Assembly (NCBI GenBank): GCA_937863915.1
Contig: CALMID010000229.1
Location: 1-8,686, forward strand
Length of the DNA stretch: 8,686 bases
From: an uncultured Pseudomonas sp.
GTDB taxonomy: Bacteria; Pseudomonadota; Gammaproteobacteria; Pseudomonadales; Pseudomonadaceae
Direction: 5' to 3'
The position numbers were made by a program, and so were the translations under genes. Shown one piece after another: positions 1 through 6,129 of this stretch. Position 1 is the first letter of the stretch, and each line of letters opens with the position of its first letter. The notes below the pieces were generated by a model, which saw only the letters and a list, made by a program, of their open reading frames with translations, made no database searches and was not told the origin of the DNA.

Positions 1-928
1 TGATGTTCTCGAAGGTCAGGGCAACGTTGTGGATGTAGATCTCCAGCAATTGCCGGTCGAGGTCACTGAGCGGCTCGACATGGGTGACATACAGCAGGTT
101 GGCACCACCTCGCTCGCCCTGCATGTACATCACGTAGGCGTCATCGAAATGCAGCGAGCGCTGCTCGGCGAGGACCTGCTGAAAGCGCGAACCGACTTCC
201 TCGGGCAACACCTCGAAAGAGCTGCCGGGCTGATAGCGGACAAACTCGCCGGTGGCGGCCAGGGTTCGGGTTTCGCGCTCGCCATTGCCGGCACCGGGCA
301 GCACCATGCAATACAGCGCCGAGCGGTTGAGGTGCAGCAGCGAGGTCAGTTGTTCCAGCACGGTGGAGGAAAACAGCTTGAGGGTCGCGGCGTTCTGCAC
401 CTTGGCCGAAGCCTCGAGCACCTTGCTCAGGCCACGCCGCTGCTCTTCGATCACGCACAGGTCGCGGTAGGCGCGCAGCATGGAATACAGCAGGGTGCGC
501 AGCTTCTGCGTGGTCAGCTCGGTCTTTTCCTTGTAGTCGTCGATGTCGTACTCGCGGATCACCCGGTCTTCCGGCGCCTGGCCGGCCTGCCCGGTCCGCA
601 GCACCAGGCGGGTCAGGCGGTTGTTGCAGTCCTCGCGCAGGTAACGCACCAGGTCCAGGCCCGCATGCTCGGTTTCCATCACCACATCGACCAGAGCCAG
701 GGCAATATCGTGGCGCCGGGCAAAGACCTCCCGCGCCTCGGCCGCCGAATGGGCCGACAGCAATTCGAGTGGACGGTTCTGGAATTCGAAGCCACGCAGG
801 GCCAGGCGGGTGATGCCGTGAATCTCGGCATCATCGTCGACCAGCAGGACGCACCAGGAGGGTTTATCAGAGGGCGTAGCAGGCGGCTGAGGAGACTGGC
901 CGGACGCGTGATCGGAGAAGAAGTCCAT
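1..928 (-). CDS. Response regulator, receiver domain plus DUF3369, C-terminus cut by the window edge
   Basis: Two-component response regulator; about 309 residues are visible and the frame is open at the window edge. Seen: an N-terminal tail rich in Ser/Pro (residues 1-24), then a receiver domain (about 25-145) with the acidic triad start VLLVDDD (Asp31-33), the likely phospho-acceptor Asp81 in ALVDVVME, the conserved Thr112 in LRTGQ and a Lys in the DYKEKTEL segment (Lys133/135). A helical linker and a GAF-like DUF3369 region follow from about 150 (KLFSSTVLEQLTSLL, LLYVTHVEPLSDLDRQLLEIY). Known of the family: DUF3369 regulators often end in an HD or HD-GYP domain that acts on cyclic-di-GMP, but that part would lie outside this window, so the output is not known here. 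The ATG at 928 follows GAGGG at a 5-base spacing. The sensor kinase partner is not in the window. Confidence 0.9.
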   Translation of the reverse strand, partial: MDFFSDHASGQSPQPPATPSDKPSWCVLLVDDDAEIHGITRLALRGFEFQNRPLELLSAHSAAEAREVFARRHDIALALVDVVMETEHAGLDLVRYLREDCNNRLTRLVLRTGQAGQAPEDRVIREYDIDDYKEKTELTTQKLRTLLYSMLRAYRDLCVIEEQRRGLSKVLEASAKVQNAATLKLFSSTVLEQLTSLLHLNRSALYCMVLPGAGNGERETRTLAATGEFVRYQPGSSFEVLPEEVGSRFQQVLAEQRSLHFDDAYVMYMQGERGGANLLYVTHVEPLSDLDRQLLEIYIHNVALTFENI

Positions 929-957
929 GATGGCCCTCAGGCTCTAGTAATGACCTG

Positions 958-984
958 AGTATAGACAGCCCACCCCAAGCGCAA
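958..984 (-). promoter_or_regulatory. Possible sigma-70 promoter for the response regulator gene
   Basis: Reading on the minus strand, TATACT (958-963) matches the -10 consensus at five of six positions. TTGCGC (979-984) lies upstream of it at a spacing of 15, shorter than the preferred 17. Transcription would begin about 20 bases before the ATG at 928. This is a pattern match only; the -35 half is weak. Confidence 0.3.
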
Positions 985-1014
985 GGCGGCCGAGCGGCCA
1001 CCCGCGAGGCGATT

Positions 1015-1323
1015 TCAGCCCTGCTTGCGCCCCGGCAGACTTAGCAGAGTGGCGCCCGGCACGGCGCGCTGGGCGAGGAAGCGCGTGCAGCTGACACGCA
1101 AGAAGGAGGCAAAATTGACCACTTCGCCCCGGTAATCCATGACCTCCTCATACAGCTTGGTAATCAGCTGATTGGTGGTCATGCCGTCGACTTCGGCGAT
1201 CTCGCGCAGGATGTCCCAGAACTGGTTTTCCAGCCGCAGGGTGGTGACCACCCCGCGGATACGCAGGGAGCGCGTGCGCGACTCATAGAGAATCGGATCG
1301 GCCTTCACATACAGCTCGCACAT
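1015..1323 (-). CDS. Small ribbon-helix-helix (RHH_4-type) DNA-binding protein
   Basis: Protein of 102 residues that looks like a ribbon-helix-helix regulator of the RHH_4 kind. Seen: a short lead-in (MCELYVKADPILYESRTRSL), a predicted beta strand with alternating residues (LRIRGVVTTLRL, about 20-31) that would form the DNA-contacting ribbon in a dimer, helix A (ENQFWDILREIAEVDG, 32-47), the tight turn MTTNQ and helix B (about 49-64). A further helix (NFASFLRVSCTRFLAQ, 70-85) follows, then a basic tail. The ATG at 1323 has AAGGAG at 1330-1335, spacing 6, which fixes the start well. The gene lies 46 bases downstream of the PfpI-family gene on the same strand and may be cotranscribed with it; no terminator is visible in the gap. 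Targets are unknown; autoregulation is common in the fold but is not shown here. Confidence 0.85.
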   Translation of the reverse strand: MCELYVKADPILYESRTRSLRIRGVVTTLRLENQFWDILREIAEVDGMTTNQLITKLYEEVMDYRGEVVNFASFLRVSCTRFLAQRAVPGATLLSLPGRKQG

Positions 1324-1369
1324 GCTCGTCTCCTTATCCGCGGAGTTACCTACACAGGGGTTACTGGCA

Positions 1370-1936
1370 TCAGCCCAGTTGCGCCAGCAGCGCGGCCAGC
1401 CAGGCCGGGTGTGCTGGCCAGGCCGGCGCGGTGATCAGGTTGCCGTCGACATGCGCGGCATCCACGGCGATCTCCACATACTCGCCACCCGCCAGGCGAA
1501 CCTCCGGCGCGCAGGCCGGGTAGGCGCTGCAGGCGCGGCCCTTGAGCACACCGGCGGCGGCCAGCAGCTGGGCACCGTGGCAAACCGCGGCGATCGGCTT
1601 GTTGGCCGCGGCAAAGGCGCGTACCAGCACCAGCACCTGCTCGTTCAGGCGCAGGTATTCCGGGGCACGGCCACCGGGGATCACCAGTGCATCATACGCC
1701 TCGGCCGTCACGCCTTCGAAATCGGCATTGAGCACAAAGTTGTGGCCCGGCTTCTCGCTGTAGGTCTGATCACCCTCGAAATCATGGATGGCGGTGCGGA
1801 TGAACTGGCCGCTGGTCTTGCCCGGGCACACGGCATCGACGCGATGGCCGACCATCTGCAGGGCCTGGAACGGCACCATGGTTTCGTAGTCTTCGGCGTA
1901 ATCGCCAACCAGCATGAGAATGGATTTGCTCGCCAT
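1370..1936 (-). CDS. DJ-1/PfpI family protein (class I glutamine amidotransferase-like fold)
   Basis: Cytosolic protein of 188 residues, the usual size of a single-domain DJ-1/PfpI protein. Seen: N-terminal beta strand [14 protein letters not shown] with acidic residues near 15-18, where the family places its active-site Glu; [14 protein letters not shown] (about 84-96); and the nucleophile elbow [10 protein letters not shown] with Cys119 followed by His120. The C-terminal part has [16 protein letters not shown] in place of the common ITSxGP pattern. Family members include proteases, glyoxalases/deglycases and stress chaperones, and sequence alone does not choose between them. Many are induced by oxidative or carbonyl stress. 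The ATG at 1936 follows CAGGAG (1945-1950) at a spacing of 8. An inverted repeat lies in the leader (1997-2014). The small RHH protein gene follows. Confidence 0.88.
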   Translation of the reverse strand: MASKSILMLVGDYAEDYETMVPFQALQMVGHRVDAVCPGKTSGQFIRTAIHDFEGDQTYSEKPGHNFVLNADFEGVTAEAYDALVIPGGRAPEYLRLNEQVLVLVRAFAAANKPIAAVCHGAQLLAAAGVLKGRACSAYPACAPEVRLAGGEYVEIAVDAAHVDGNLITAPAWPAHPAWLAALLAQLG

Positions 1937-1996
1937 GACACTTGCTCCTGAGGGCGTGGGGACAAGTTCAGTGTCCTCCTGCCGGAGGCGACGTGG

Positions 1997-2014
1997 GTAA
2001 TACTCCCGTACTAC
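1997..2014 (-). promoter_or_regulatory. Imperfect inverted repeat upstream of the PfpI-family gene, candidate operator
   Basis: On the plus strand gtaatac (1997-2003), spacer tccc, gtactac (2008-2014): two 7-base arms that pair at six of seven positions. It lies about 60 bases before the ATG at 1936 and just downstream of the terminator at 2032-2059, where a promoter for this gene would be expected. The binding protein is not known; the small RHH protein encoded downstream is one guess. Confidence 0.35.
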
Positions 2015-2031
2015 AGACAGAAAACGGGCAG

Positions 2032-2059
2032 AAAAAAACCGGCGTTAGCCGGTTTTTTT
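2032..2059 (-). terminator. Intrinsic terminator, symmetric and probably bidirectional
   Basis: A run of seven A (2032-2038), stem CCGGC (2039-2043), loop GTTA, stem GCCGG (2048-2052), then seven T (2053-2059). The A and T runs extend the hairpin, and either strand shows a GC stem followed by a T run. It sits 10 bases past the stop codon of the DUF2846 lipoprotein gene and is its natural terminator. It also separates that transcript from the PfpI-family gene. Confidence 0.92.
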
Positions 2060-2069
2060 GAACGGTGCA

Positions 2070-2681
2070 TCAGATGCCGATATGGTCGAGGGCCTTGCCC
2101 ACGCCCTCCCAGAAGCTGCGCTGCGGCCGCTGCGCGTAGCTGCCGGCAGCATAGTGCTGGCTGTCCTGAACCAGACGGGTGGCGGGAAGCTCTTCCAGGC
2201 CCAGGCGCTCGCCCACGACCTGTAGCGGGCCATCGCCCTCTTCCGGCTGGGTATCCTTGGCCGGCGGCGGATTCAGCTCGTCGTAGCGCAGGTAATACAC
2301 CGCGCCGGTTTCGGCTTCCAGGGTGAAGCTGGCAATGCGGGTGAACTCCAGCGGGCCGTCGGCGAACAGCGTCCAATAGCTACCGAACAACGGCCGGCGC
2401 ATTTCCAGTTTGTAGTTGTCGACATCAAACTCCAGCGCCAGATAGCCACCACTGGGCAGCACGCCGATCAGTTCGTTATTGAGGAACACCCCCGGTGCCT
2501 CCAGCTCCTGATCGCCCCAGTCGCTTTGCGGGCGGTACAGATAGACCAGCGCGTTGTCCTCGTCGGGCAGCGCCTGAGCCTTGAAGTGCGGGCCCTGCAG
2601 AGGCTTGAAGAAGGTTCCCGGCGTGGAACAGCCCGCCAGCAGCAGCGGTAACAGCAGAAGCGACAGGATCTGGCGGCGCAT
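2070..2681 (-). CDS. DUF2846-type outer membrane lipoprotein
   Basis: Lipoprotein of 203 residues. Seen: a signal peptide with an Arg-rich start and the run ILSLLLLPLLLAGC; the lipobox is LAGC with the lipidated Cys18. Ser at the next position, not Asp, predicts Lol-dependent sorting to the outer membrane. The mature part contains ALVYLYRPQ, APGVFLNNELIGVLPSGGYLALEFDVDNYKLEM and GAVYYLRYDEL, the beta-rich pattern of DUF2846 proteins. A Pro/Asp/Glu-rich linker (PPPAKDTQPEEGDGP) precedes a C-terminal tail. Function of the family is unknown. The start at 2681 is chosen because AAAGGGG then lies six bases upstream; an in-frame ATG at 2687 would have that site touching the codon. It lies 73 bases downstream of the phospholipase-D-like gene on the same strand and ends at a strong terminator. 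Confidence 0.85.
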   Translation of the reverse strand: MRRQILSLLLLPLLLAGCSTPGTFFKPLQGPHFKAQALPDEDNALVYLYRPQSDWGDQELEAPGVFLNNELIGVLPSGGYLALEFDVDNYKLEMRRPLFGSYWTLFADGPLEFTRIASFTLEAETGAVYYLRYDELNPPPAKDTQPEEGDGPLQVVGERLGLEELPATRLVQDSQHYAAGSYAQRPQRSFWEGVGKALDHIGI

Positions 2682-2754
2682 GCGCATCCCCTTTAGTGGT
2701 TATCCGGCGAGCTTAACCAGCCGCGCCAGAGCAGGCACCCGCCAAAAGTGCGGG

Positions 2755-3909
2755 TCAGCGGCGCTGATCGAACAGGTTGATCACCAGACGGTCGAGCCAG
2801 CCCCACAGGCGCGTGCGAATGCGCTCCCCCAGCGGCGTGGCCCGCCAGCCGGCCAGGGTCACCTCCTCGGCCTGGGCGAAGTCGGCCATGAAGCTGGAAG
2901 CCGCCTCACCGGCCAGCTGCGGATCGAGGGCTTCGAGATTGGCGTCCAGGTTCCAGCGCAGGTTCCAGTGATCGAAATTGCAGGAGCCGAGGCTGACCCA
3001 GTCATCCACCAGCACCATCTTCAGGTGCAGAAAGCGCGGCTGGTATTCGAAGATGCGCACCCCGGCCTTGAGCAGGCGCGGGTAATAGCGTCGTCCGGCG
3101 TAACGTACCGGGGCGTGGTCGGTGTTGCGCCCGGTCAGCAGCAAACGAACATCCACCCCGCGCTTGGCAGCACGACGCAGGGCACGACGGACCCGCCAGG
3201 TCGGCAGGAAATAGGGCGTGGCCAGCCAGATGGTGCGCCGGGCCCGCAACAGGTTGCGCACCAGCGACTGCAGAATGTCCCGGTGCTGCTCGGCGTCGGC
3301 GTAGGCCACCCGGCCCAGGCCCGGTCCCAGAGGCGGAATCGACGGCAGGCTGGGACGACGCAGCGGCAAATGCGGGCGCCAGGCCCGGCGCCCCTCGCTG
3401 GCCTGCCACTGGCGCTCGAACAGCTGACGCCAGTCCTGCAGCAGCGGCCCCTGCATCTGCACCATCAGCTCATGCCAGCAGGTTTCACTGCCCGGCTGCC
3501 AGAACTCATCGGTGGCGCCGGTGCCGCCGACGAAACCGAGATGCTGGTCAACCAGCAGCAGCTTGCGGTGATCGCGGTACAGGTTGAGCAGGCCGCGCCG
3601 CCAGCTCAGCGGGTTGTACAGGCGCAACTCGACACCCGCATCGGCCAATAGCTGGCGCGACGACTCGCCGAAAGCCAGGCAGCCAAAGCCGTCGAACAGG
3701 CAGCGCACGCGCACGCCACGACGTGCCGCCGCCGTCAGCGCCGCGACCAGTTCGGCGGCGCAGGCACCGTCCTCAACCAGGTACAGCTCCAGCTCGACCT
3801 GTTGTTCGGCCGCGGCAATGGCCGCCAGCAGGCGCGGGAAGAACTGCGGGCCGTCGAGCAGCAGCTCGAAGCGGTTACCGCTGCGCCAGGCAAAGACCTC
3901 GTGGTTCAA
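2755..3909 (-). CDS. Phospholipase D-superfamily protein, ClsB-like cardiolipin synthase
   Basis: Protein of 384 residues with two HKD motifs: His114-x-Lys116-x4-Asp121 in DHRKLLLVD, and His295-x-Lys297-x4-Asp302 in LHLKMVLVD. Each is followed by the usual Gly/Ser-rich stretch (FVGGTGATDEFW; SLGSCNFDHWNLRWNLDANL). The two catalytic halves are joined by a Pro/Arg-rich segment (about 172-200). There are no N-terminal transmembrane helices, and the length resembles ClsB (about 400) and not ClsA, which has two. Such enzymes join phosphatidyl groups through a phospho-histidine intermediate to make cardiolipin at the inner membrane; another phosphatidyl transferase or phospholipase activity cannot be excluded. 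The start is TTG at 3909, overlapping the stop of the YceI-family gene (TTGA). No ATG occurs near and no clear Shine-Dalgarno site is visible, so translation probably depends on coupling. Confidence 0.88.
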   Translation of the reverse strand: MNHEVFAWRSGNRFELLLDGPQFFPRLLAAIAAAEQQVELELYLVEDGACAAELVAALTAAARRGVRVRCLFDGFGCLAFGESSRQLLADAGVELRLYNPLSWRRGLLNLYRDHRKLLLVDQHLGFVGGTGATDEFWQPGSETCWHELMVQMQGPLLQDWRQLFERQWQASEGRRAWRPHLPLRRPSLPSIPPLGPGLGRVAYADAEQHRDILQSLVRNLLRARRTIWLATPYFLPTWRVRRALRRAAKRGVDVRLLLTGRNTDHAPVRYAGRRYYPRLLKAGVRIFEYQPRFLHLKMVLVDDWVSLGSCNFDHWNLRWNLDANLEALDPQLAGEAASSFMADFAQAEEVTLAGWRATPLGERIRTRLWGWLDRLVINLFDQRR

Positions 3910-4535
3910 CGGTTGACGAAGATCAGCACGGCGCTGACCGGCACCGCGGAGTTGATCTGGCTGAGATTGGCCAGCTGGCGAAGTTTCTCCAGGCCGGGCA
4001 GCAGGTCATAGTCCTCGGCCTGCAGCACCAGCGGCGCCAGGGTGACGACCTGAAAACGCTGCTCATCCAGGCGGGTGACCAGCAGCTCGACCAGATGATC
4101 GCTGACCTGGCCATGCAGCTTGACGGTCAGCGGCACGTTCAACTCCAGCTGGGCGCCAGGCGCCAGATTGAGCAGGGACGGCAGATCCAGGCGGGTGCCG
4201 ATCAGCGCCAGCGGGAAGCGGCTGATCTCGAACAGGTCCTTGCGCAGCAGCTCATCGCGCTTGGGGATACCGGAGCTGACCGACTCCAGCTCAACCCGCA
4301 GCTGCGCCTGGCCGTCGGCCTCGACCTCACCCTTGAGGCCGAGGAAGCGACTGACCTCGGCCCGGCTGCCGGACTTGCTGGAAACGAAGCTGACCCGCGA
4401 CGACTCGCCATCCAACACCCAGTCGGCACGCGCCACACCGACCACGCTCAGGGCGCACAGCGCCAGCAGCACTCGCAACATCCCAAGGTTCCGCAACATC
4501 CCTAGGTTCAGCAACATCACAGTGCTCAAAAACAT
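3906..4535 (-). CDS. YceI-family periplasmic protein with a repeat-extended signal peptide
   Basis: Protein of 209 residues from the ATG at 4535. Seen: a long signal peptide with hydrophobic core VLLALCALSVVGVARA and probable cleavage after Ala37 (A-R-A before DWVLDGES). The mature part has the YceI signatures SRVSFVSSKSG, FLGLKGEVEADGQAQLRVELESVSSGIPKRDELLRKDLFEISRFPLALI and a C-terminal strand SAVPVSAVLIFV. YceI proteins are lipocalin-like beta barrels of the periplasm; a structurally known member binds a polyisoprenoid, but physiological roles are mostly unclear. Start: ATG 4535 has GGAG at 4543-4546, spacing 7. A GTG at 4601 is also in frame and would overlap the previous stop as GTGA, but would add 22 non-signal-like residues. 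Three more in-frame ATGs at 4517, 4499 and 4481 lie in an 18-base tandem repeat. Its stop overlaps the TTG of the phospholipase-D-like gene. Confidence 0.85.
   Translation of the reverse strand: MFLSTVMLLNLGMLRNLGMLRVLLALCALSVVGVARADWVLDGESSRVSFVSSKSGSRAEVSRFLGLKGEVEADGQAQLRVELESVSSGIPKRDELLRKDLFEISRFPLALIGTRLDLPSLLNLAPGAQLELNVPLTVKLHGQVSDHLVELLVTRLDEQRFQVVTLAPLVLQAEDYDLLPGLEKLRQLANLSQINSAVPVSAVLIFVNR
4474..4517 (-). repeat. 18-base tandem repeat, about 2.4 copies, inside the YceI-family signal peptide
   Basis: On the minus strand, unit 1 (4517-4500) and unit 2 (4499-4482) match at 16 of 18 positions, and a third partial unit (4481-4474) begins with the same ATGTTGCG. Each unit starts with ATG and encodes Met-Leu-(Leu/Arg)-Asn-Leu-Gly, so the protein reads MLLNLG MLRNLG MLRVLL. 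The period is a multiple of three, so copy changes keep the frame and only alter the length of the signal peptide. Confidence 0.85.
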
Positions 4536-4597
4536 GACAGGACTCCACAACAGACGGGGCGAACGATAGCCCGCCGCCCCGCTCTTGGGAACCTCGA

Positions 4598-4909
4598 TCA
4601 CTCCAGCTGGCAGCCCTGGCGCACATCCAGCCAGCGCGCGCTGTGGCTGCGCCCCAGGCCTTCGGCGGTGACGCGTTTGTTGGTGCTGTCATCGAGGAAG
4701 CGCGTGAGCGGCAGCCACTGCTTCACGTAGCCCGCGCAATAGGGCGCCGGGTTGTCCATCACGTAGCGGCAGGAGCAGTACTCCTTGGCCGAGTAGGCGC
4801 CGATGATGTCGGGGAAGGCCTGCAGGTGAGCCCGGTTGTGCCAGGCCAGCGTGGCCAGCACCACGGCGATCAGCGCCAGAGCCAGGCGCAGCGGATGACG
4901 ACGGATCAT
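4598..4909 (-). CDS. Small membrane-anchored protein with four extracytoplasmic cysteines, function unknown
   Basis: Protein of 103 residues that I cannot assign to a named family. Seen: a basic N-terminus (MIRRHPLR), one hydrophobic segment (about 8-22, LRLALALIAVVLATLAW) that works as an uncleaved anchor or signal sequence, then a soluble part of about 80 residues predicted to lie in the periplasm. That part holds Cys45 and Cys47 (a CSC motif), Cys58 and Cys100, enough for two disulfides or a metal site. The ATG at 4909 overlaps the stop of the serine hydrolase gene (ATGA) and has GGAGG at 4917-4921, spacing 7, inside the end of that gene. This suggests cotranslation with the secreted hydrolase and perhaps a partner role, which is inference. 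Its own stop TGA (4600-4598) overlaps a possible GTG of the YceI-family frame. Confidence 0.8.
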   Translation of the reverse strand: MIRRHPLRLALALIAVVLATLAWHNRAHLQAFPDIIGAYSAKEYCSCRYVMDNPAPYCAGYVKQWLPLTRFLDDSTNKRVTAEGLGRSHSARWLDVRQGCQLE

Positions 4910-6027
4910 GGCTGCACCTCCGGCGCGGCAAAGGCGGCCAGCGCCCGCTTGAGAAATTCGTTGTGCTGATAGGTCTTGTCGCGGTCATCGGCGTAGCGCA
5001 CCACCACCAGCTTCTGCTCCGGCAGCACATAAAGCCCCTGCCCCCAGTGGCCGAGCGCGGCGAAGGTGGATTCCGGGGCATCGGCCCAGGGTTTGTCCGC
5101 CTTGGCCAGATGGCGATTGAGCCACCAGTGCCCGCCGGGCACCGCTTCGCCGGGTTTGGCCGGATCGGCCTGGTAGTTGGCGAACGGCGTCAGATTGAAC
5201 TCGACCCAGGCCTTGGGCAGCAGTTGCTGCTGGCCCCAGCGCCCGCCGCGCTGCATCAGCAGACCGACGCGCGCCAGGTCGCGGGCCGTCATGTAGGCAT
5301 AGGAAGAACCGACAAAGGTGCCGCTGGCATCGCGCTCCCACACCGCCGAGGTGATGCCCAGCGGCTGGAAAACCGCCTGCCAGGGGTAGTCGGCATAGGC
5401 CTGTACGCCGACCATCTGTTTGAGCGCGGCGGCCAGCACATTGCTGTCGCCACTGGAGTAGCGAAAGCGTGTGCCCGGCACCGCGTCCAGCGGATGCTCG
5501 GCCACGAAGCGGGCCATGTCGCCACGGCCACGGGTATAGAGCATGGCCACCACCGAGGAGCGCAGCGGCGCGTACTCGTAGTCTTCCTGCCAGGCCAGGC
5601 CGGAGGCCCAGTTCAACAGGTGGCCGAGTTTGACCGAAGGGTGCCCCTGAAACGCCGGGTAATACTGCGCCACCGGCTCATCCAGCTTGAAGCGGCCTTC
5701 GCCATAGGCCACGCCCAGGGTCGTCGCCAGCAGGCTCTTGCTCATCGACCAGGTCAGGTGCGGCGTGCTGGCCTTGGTCGGCCCGGCATAACGCTCGTAG
5801 ATCAGCTCGCCATCGCGGATCACCACCACAGCATCGCTGCGGATGCCCTGGCGGGTGCCATCGTCCCGCGCGGGGAAGGCATAGGTTTCGAATTCGCTGA
5901 GCGCGGCGCTGGGCGCCACGGGGCGGGAGGCCCAGTCACGCTCGGGCCAGGTTTCACCCCAGCAGGCCGCGGCGGGCAGCAACAGGGCGCCGGCACAGAG
6001 CAGGCGACGCAAGACGGGAATGGGCAT
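4906..6027 (-). CDS. Secreted serine hydrolase, class C beta-lactamase/PBP fold
   Basis: Protein of 373 residues with the beta-lactamase (PF00144-type) fold. Seen: an N-terminal signal peptide (LRRLLCAGALLLPAAACWG), so export is likely; Cys22 stands where a lipobox Cys could be, but the Ala at -3 is a poor match. Catalytic motifs: Ser94-x-x-Lys97 in WSMSKSLL, giving the nucleophile and general base; Tyr190-Ser-Ser in FRYSSGDSN; and a third box His327-Trp-Gly in GHWGQGLYV, replacing KTG. The order and spacing resemble esterases, 6-aminohexanoate-dimer hydrolases and D-aminopeptidases of this fold more than true beta-lactamases; the substrate cannot be read from the sequence. The ATG at 6027 has AGAGG at 6035-6039, spacing 7. 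It is the first gene of a tight run with the small anchored protein, the YceI protein and the phospholipase-D-like enzyme. Confidence 0.9.
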   Translation of the reverse strand: MPIPVLRRLLCAGALLLPAAACWGETWPERDWASRPVAPSAALSEFETYAFPARDDGTRQGIRSDAVVVIRDGELIYERYAGPTKASTPHLTWSMSKSLLATTLGVAYGEGRFKLDEPVAQYYPAFQGHPSVKLGHLLNWASGLAWQEDYEYAPLRSSVVAMLYTRGRGDMARFVAEHPLDAVPGTRFRYSSGDSNVLAAALKQMVGVQAYADYPWQAVFQPLGITSAVWERDASGTFVGSSYAYMTARDLARVGLLMQRGGRWGQQQLLPKAWVEFNLTPFANYQADPAKPGEAVPGGHWWLNRHLAKADKPWADAPESTFAALGHWGQGLYVLPEQKLVVVRYADDRDKTYQHNEFLKRALAAFAAPEVQP

Positions 6028-6087
6028 TGGCAGGCCTCTTGTTGTCGAAGTCTGCGCACCCTAGCACGGGCCCGAAGACCTGCCATA

Positions 6088-6123
6088 GCGCCAAAACCGC
6101 CAGCCTGGCGGCGGCTTTGGCGC
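6088..6123 (-). terminator. Hairpin terminator after the ODP-type gene
   Basis: On the minus strand the stem CCGCCA / TGGCGG (pairing 6097-6102 with 6106-6111, loop of three) is followed directly by TTTT (6096-6093), the form of an intrinsic terminator with a short T run. An outer 8-base pairing (6088-6095 with 6116-6123) can extend the structure. The inner stem begins about 20 bases past the stop codon of the ODP-type gene and separates it from the serine hydrolase operon. Confidence 0.7.
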
Positions 6124-6129
6124 GACACA

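Noticed and set aside
29..958. A 309-codon plus-strand frame opposite the response regulator
   Set aside because: The minus strand holds a clear receiver domain and DUF3369 across the same bases; the plus frame has no domain signature and is a composition artefact.
988..999. GGCC-GAGC-GGCC dyad downstream of the RHH gene
   Set aside because: Only a four-base stem and no T run; not supported as a terminator.
1975..1988. Five-base stem-loop (CCTCC, loop TGCC, GGAGG) in the leader of the PfpI-family gene
   Set aside because: It contains a Shine-Dalgarno-like GGAGG, but it lies about 40 bases from the ATG and the frame it could serve is out of frame with the real gene; a five-base stem is expected by chance here.
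2737..2755. Hairpin ACCCGC / GCGGGT around the stop codon of the phospholipase-D-like gene
   Set aside because: Six-base stem with a seven-base loop, but no T run follows on the minus strand, so it is not a convincing intrinsic terminator and the DUF2846 gene may still be cotranscribed.
2581..3651. A 356-codon plus-strand frame opposite the phospholipase-D-like gene
   Set aside because: It spans the gap and parts of two real genes; the HKD motifs on the minus strand settle the coding strand.
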